DNA of 64,000 bases from Pisaster brevispinus (taxonomy: Eukaryota; Echinodermata; Asteroidea; Forcipulatida; Asteriidae). How positions within the stretch are numbered: position 1 is the stretch's first letter; each line of letters opens with the position of its first letter. The stretch spans positions 620,001-684,000 of the forward strand of contig JAMKCF010000044.1 in the NCBI GenBank assembly GCA_023634235.1, in the 5' to 3' direction. The position numbers were made by a program, and so were the translations under genes. The notes below the pieces were generated by a model. That model ran no database searches and was not told the DNA's origin. It was given only the letters and a program-made list of their open reading frames with translations. Shown in pieces: positions 59,949 through 64,000 of the stretch.

Positions 59949-61652
59949 TTACAGAAATGGTGCAGCGTAAGAAAATGACCTGTGGCCATAAAAAATAGAC
60001 GAAGCTCTTGCAGATGAAAGCAATGACTGTTGAGATGAACGTAATGTCCGAGTAGGGGAATAATGGTGAACAAGTTCAGATGAATAAGCAGGAGATTGAC
60101 ATGTTTGAGCTTTGAAAGTTAACAAAAGAATTTTAGAAATTGTTTGAAACTTAACTGGGAGCCAATGCAATTTCATTAGTACTGGTGTAATATAGTGAGA
60201 ACGAGGTAAGCAAAAAACAAGGTAAGCAGCAGTGTTTTGTACACGTTGAATTTTACCAAGATCTTTATCAGGGAGTCCATACAGAAGAGAATTGCCGGAA
60301 TCAAGTCTAGTTTTGACGAAAGCGCGAACAAGATGAAGAGTAGTAGCTTCATCCAGGTAGGGGCGAATCTGTGCTATTTTTCTGATAGCCATGAGAGCTG
60401 CTTTGCAAACAATCTCAACATGTCTACTCATGCACAATGAAAAATCCATAATTACACCGAGGTTACGAGCAAATTCAAATGGTTTAATAACAGACTGGGC
60501 AATATGTAAGTTTGGCGGAGAAATCTTTTTTTGTGAAACGAGATCTTAAAAATAAGATCTCAGTTTTGGAGTCATTCAGAGTGAGTTTGTTGGACAAAGC
60601 CCAAGATTTGACATCTTAAATGCATAATTCAAGTTTAGCAATGGCAGAAGCACGATCAGCAGGGTCAAATGTAATGTAAAGCTGGGTATCGTCAGCATAA
60701 GCAGCACCATGGGCAGCAATGAGGTCTTGTAAGGCTGCACTGAACAATATAAATTCAAGAGGCCCAGCTACTTAACCTTGAGGAACACCACACAAGGGAT
60801 GATGACGATCAGATTTAGCATTATTGATGAGAACATGCTGGGTTCTGTTGTTTAAATAAGAAAAAAAACAGTTAAGGGCAGTTCCCGTAATTCCATAGCG
60901 AGAAGATAAACGTTGAAGGAGATGCTCATGGTCGATAGTGTCAAATGCAGCTGAAAAATCTAACAGCAAAAGGATCGCTTCCTTATGATTGTCCAGTGCA
61001 CGCAAGATATCATCCTGCACACAAATGAGAGCAGTCTCAGTACTGTGGAAAGGACGATAAGCAGACTGCATCTTAGCATGAAGGTTATTTTCACAGAGAT
61101 AGTCTTGAAGTTGACGAACAACTGCACGTTCAATCAATTTGGAGATGAATCTCAAGTTAGAGATAGGACGATAATTTGATAATAACACTCTGGGTCCAAA
61201 TGTTGCCTTTTCAGAAGTAGCAGGATGCAAGCCTTCTTAAGATGATCAGGGAAATGACCAAAAGACAAAGACCTATTAATAATCTTTGTGAAGACTGGCA
61301 GCAGATCAGAACAACACTCCTTAAAATCAGATAATGGCAGAGGGTCCAACTTGCAGGAGGTAACCGTACAAGATTTGATCATCTTCATCACTTCGTCAGA
61401 AGTGACTACACAAAAAGTGGCAATCGAAGAATTACAATGATCATGAATATCAATGGAGATGGGTGATGGATGAATATTATCAAATTTACCATACAATTTC
61501 TTAAATTTATCTTCAGAAAATTTGGCAAAATTATTGGCCAGATCAATAGGATTGTCAAAACTTGGGAGCTTTTTCATACACTTGGGAGAAGAAAGCTTGT
61601 CAATATCACGGAACAGATTTTGTTGGCTGCACTCGGATATTTTCAACGATGA
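59949..61652 (-). pseudogene. CR1-like reverse transcriptase, broken
   Basis: In order on the minus strand: ISECSQQNLFRDIDKLSS (61650-61590), the linker before the RT; YRPISNLRFISKLIERAVV (fingers, RT motif 1; near 61150-61190); SAYRPFHSTETAL; LLLDFSAAFDTIDHEHLL (palm motif A with the first catalytic Asp; near 60940); GVPQG followed by a TAA stop (60772); then AAYADDTQLYI with the YADD catalytic pair (near 60690); and a C-terminal region with LDSGNSLLYGLPDKDL, VQNTAAYLV and LHWLPVKFQTISKILLLT (60449-59949). At least one stop and two frameshifts separate these parts, so the enzyme is dead although the core motifs survive. Confidence 0.9.
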
Positions 61653-61657
61653 TAGTT
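61653..61657 (+). repeat. 5-bp target-site duplication, left (hAT-like element)
   Basis: TAGTT precedes the element and is repeated at 63060-63064. Removing the element and one copy restores continuous LINE coding sequence on the minus strand. Confidence 0.8.
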
Positions 61658-63059
61658 CAGGGTTCTCCCCACGTACAAGCTAGCGTATCGGCCCGATACA
61701 CAATATTTTTTGGCCGATACGCCGGCAAAAAGGCCGAGCACATTTTTTTCCGCCCGATACGCTTTTCAATTTTTGAATACCTTTTTTCATTGATTGCAGC
61801 AAATGATCATACTATCACAGTCTCTGTCCAGTGCCTTGGCCAACGTAATTTATAATCCATCAATAATGCTTTCTTTGATCTACATTGTGTGTGTCTTTGA
61901 TCTACATTACGTAGGATATGTCGTCCCGGTCGCTGAAGTCAATCACGATCACATATATACAGAAAACAACACATTCCTTTCTTACGTGTGTGTGTAGCGA
62001 ACAATCGAAAAAGGAAAAAGCACAAATGGCCATGGAAGTCAGTTAACTGTTTCCCTTCGATGCCACGTGCACATTTTTCCGAAGACGAGTACCAGCGAAA
62101 CCATGCTCATTCTCGACCCCAAAAGAGCAAGCACGTTGATCGCTCAATCCCACATGCATGATCCATGCTACTAAAAAACATGTGCATACATGTTTAGAGC
62201 GGTGTTAGAGCATGTCCAATCAACAATGGCTGCTAAACAAAATGGAGCAAAAGGATTGAAGGCCTACTTTAAGCCAATAAACGACAAGCCAGCGTCTGAC
62301 CGTGTGGCAATTGAAGTGAGTTCGTGCGCCGATCAAACGCAGGGTTCCGAATCAAAAACTAAAAAGAGGAAGACGGGAGTGGACCCCTAATGGCACAACC
62401 ATTATAAATGGCTGAGCGTGACTCCAGATGAGAAAGGTTTATTTCTAGATAATGTTCCATTATTTGTTTTATTTATTGATATTTATATTATTTTATTATG
62501 TTTTATATTAATGAGGGCTACTTGAAGAAATTTAATTGACAAACAATATATCACGTATGTAAACAAATTATTTTGACTTCTTTTTAATTTACAGAGAATC
62601 TTATTTTCAGTGTAAACTGGAAATAAATCAGAATAAATCAGTTGAAATGGGTTCACCACCCGTAGGGGAACCCCTGGCCAATTTTTTTTTAATGAAACAT
62701 CTATTTATGCTTTATTAAATAAAAATGACTATGATGGTCACACATTTAAATTCATTTATTTCGTTACTCAATATAGAACATTGAAATCAAACCAATGGTC
62801 ATCAGATGATGTAAACTGTGTGAGTCATTTTGTCAGTTTTCTCCAACAATAACAGTTTGTAAAAGTAGCAAATTCAAAGGCTCTAAAATGCACCAGAATG
62901 CAGTAGAGAGCATCTAGAACTTCAAATTTTCCCGGGCCCTTAAGCAGGCCCCGGACCCCACGCCGCAAGGGGCTTTGCGCTTCGCGCTCGCATGCTTGGA
63001 TTGTAACTTAGCCAGATTGAAAAGCCCCATAGTTTTCAACAATCCTGGGGAGAACCCTG
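61658..63059 (+). mobile_element. 1.4-kb hAT-like element inserted in the LINE
   Basis: Perfect 14-bp inverted ends CAGGGTTCTCCCCA (61658-61671) and its complement (63046-63059), flanked by a 5-bp duplication. Subterminal GTATCGG/CCGATAC copies cluster at 61681-61762, and a GC-rich stretch with GGGGCTTTGCGCTTCGCGC lies at 62930-62995. CAGGG ends and an N-terminal zinc-finger-like frame suggest hAT. A 5-bp duplication is shorter than the 8 bp usual for hAT but, as I recall, is known for some hAT lineages. The transposase core is missing. Confidence 0.78.
62226..62450 (+). pseudogene. N-terminal remnant of a hAT-type transposase
   Basis: From ATG at 62226 the frame reads MAAKQNGAKGLKAYFKPIND, a serine-rich linker and a KKRK basic cluster, then hits TAA at 62388-62390. 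In the same frame it continues WHNHYKWLSVTPDEKGLF to about 62450. A W-x4-Y-x-WL segment followed by a glycine-aromatic pair resembles the start of the TTF/BED-type zinc finger that opens many hAT transposases; the Cys residues expected next are not present here. The AKGLKAYF stretch resembles a PCNA-binding box, which is only suggestive. The stop and the missing catalytic domain make it a pseudogene. Confidence 0.45.
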
Positions 63060-63064
63060 TAGTT
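63060..63064 (+). repeat. 5-bp target-site duplication, right (hAT-like element)
   Basis: TAGTT directly after the right inverted terminus; LINE sequence resumes with AGATTTAGC. Confidence 0.8.
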
Positions 63065-63212
63065 AGATTTAGCATTGTTAACAAGGTCCCTGTATATGAT
63101 ACACTGTTCTTTGTACTCATTATGTACAGCAAGGCCTGATTTCAACCATTTTCGCTCACGGCGACGTTTCTCCTGCTTGGCTGCATGTAGAGTATCACTA
63201 TACCATGGAGCA
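63065..63212 (-). pseudogene. LINE linker segment upstream of the hAT-like insertion
   Basis: On the minus strand this reads PWYSDTLHAAKQEKRRRERK, then WLKSGLAVHNEYKEQC and NNAKSNY. It is the basic connector that precedes the RT in CR1/Jockey-type LINEs, and it continues in sense into the ISECSQQN part beyond the insertion. Confidence 0.8.
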
Positions 63213-64000
63213 TATATGGACAGCGCTATAATTAATTTACCATGTCAACTATTGTGTAAGATAACACCTAAAAACAGCCCCTAATATACTTAAGAATGAC
63301 AGTTTAAAAGTTTATTTGAGTTTTTTTTTTTTTTTTAGTTTATGACCTGCATATTGTATAGAGGTTTTCGGCTTGATCCTCTGCACTGGTTAGTCCGAAC
63401 AATATAAAATTGCGCAGCGAATCTTTTATTTCAATCGCAGTGACTCGAGGTAAGAAAAGTATTTTGTTTTGGTCTGTTCTTGTCTCTTAATACATTACAT
63501 AATCAGCTAAGTTGAGTGTTACAGTTTTGTACCCATTAGTGTACGATGTCACAATACCACAGCACGTGTATTGCCTGTCTATGGGAAGGAGGTTGATCAC
63601 CTCAAGTGGCCGGCTGTGGGACAGGTTTTTGGATCGTTTTTGCTTTCGTCTTTATTCTCTTTCTACATATCATTAAGAGGATGATTAATCTGTCACAAGG
63701 AATATAGATGATGTCAACCTAATTGTAAAACATAACAAATTTCAACGGCAAGTGAGGAAAAAACATATATGCCTATGTGCAACTCTACCAGGAGTAAAGA
63801 AGAAACGGCGTTGTCCATCGAGCTGAAATCATGTTTACAGCTACAGTAGCTGACGTTAGTTACGTTTACACCAGAAAAACAAACTGCTTAATTTTTTTTT
63901 CTAATATTAAAGCCCTGAAGATTTCTGGATAATCTGACACTTTTTTGGTGTTCTCAATACCATTTAGGAACATCAACATTTTTAGATTAAATAAAAGTTT
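63213..64000 (-). repeat. Dispersed repeat, copy 2, cut by the window edge
   Basis: Matches 16790-17530 from ACAGCGCTATAATTAATTTA on. It differs by an A/T-rich insertion near 63318-63350 (a run of T) and small indels. The sequence runs off the window, so its true end is unknown. Confidence 0.8.
63368..63613 (-). pseudogene. Second copy of the 16.9-17.2 kb exon, with stop
   Basis: After a retained acceptor (CCTGTCCCACAG on the minus strand) the frame reads PLEVINLLPIDRQYTCCGIV and on to LADYVMY, then TAA where copy 1 has a serine-leucine codon pair. The remaining residues (ETRTDQNKILFLP ... SAEDQA) stay in frame. One nonsense change in an otherwise conserved frame suggests recent loss. Confidence 0.5.

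Larger units (their letters stand above)
59772..63212 (-). mobile_element. CR1-like LINE, 5'-truncated, split by a hAT-like element
   Basis: The 3' end lies at the shared ATT tail (59772-59778) and the 5' truncation near 63212. The coding part is on the minus strand in several shifted frames. The segment between the endonuclease and RT domains is split by the insertion at 61658-63059. Nothing of the endonuclease is visible. Length without the insertion is about 2.0 kb. The tail and ORF order fit the CR1/L2 group. Confidence 0.88.

Noticed and set aside
1..64000. CRISPR arrays, bacterial operons or phage modules
   Set aside because: Repeats here are tandem without unique spacers of constant length, and intron-like signals, SINEs and LINEs show the DNA is from an animal-type genome.

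Overview
The window is eukaryotic, AT-rich and almost free of host genes. No operons, bacterial genes, rRNA or intact tRNA genes are visible. It is dominated by transposable elements in many states of decay, by local segmental and tandem duplications, and by tRNA-headed SINEs. The palindromic short elements with termini such as GGGCCCAATTTCATAG and a TTAAAGG end, and SINEs ending in (ATT)n, are the kind I associate with marine deuterostome invertebrates. An echinoderm, perhaps a sea star, is my best guess. That assignment is recollection and inference, not proof.

Layout. 0-5 kb: two small inverted-repeat elements, a decayed three-exon ORF of a transposon-associated type, and a 170-bp tandem repeat. 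5-16 kb: a SINE, an old decayed tandem field, nested MITEs (9.7-10.65 kb) and a 1.8-kb TA-flanked inverted-repeat element (12.58-14.38 kb). 16.8-17.5 kb: a repeat whose second copy forms the right end of the window, each copy carrying an exon-like ORF. 20-28.5 kb: tandem satellite-like units and a three-copy segmental duplication made of modules with ACCGGAAGT and TGACGTCA palindromes. One unit is interrupted by a truncated RTE-type LINE with a perfect target-site duplication. 29-31 kb: an orphan exon candidate and Penelope-like termini. 31.0-32.6 kb: a very well preserved Mutator-like element with 190-bp terminal repeats and an internal 148-bp hairpin. 33.7-41.65 kb: two successive tandem segmental duplications. 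42-52 kb: SINE heads, a 74-bp tandem repeat, a TTAA MITE, a hammerhead-like repeat and an 83-bp exact direct repeat. 48.6-56.4 kb: a 66-bp minisatellite in three arrays that decodes as a crippled C2H2 zinc finger. One array is split by a 1.49-kb TTAA-flanked transposon. 58.5-63.2 kb: SINEs and a CR1-like LINE on the minus strand, itself split by a 1.4-kb hAT-like element.

The elements do not form a pathway; the value of the window is its nested insertion history. Three insertions can be read against target-site duplications, and two also against empty paralogous sites inside the window. The least familiar items are the zinc-finger-like minisatellite, the hairpin-within-TIR Mutator element, the modular palindrome units, and the conserved minus-strand exon present in two copies. 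All mobile-element proteins seen are broken, so nothing here looks autonomous.
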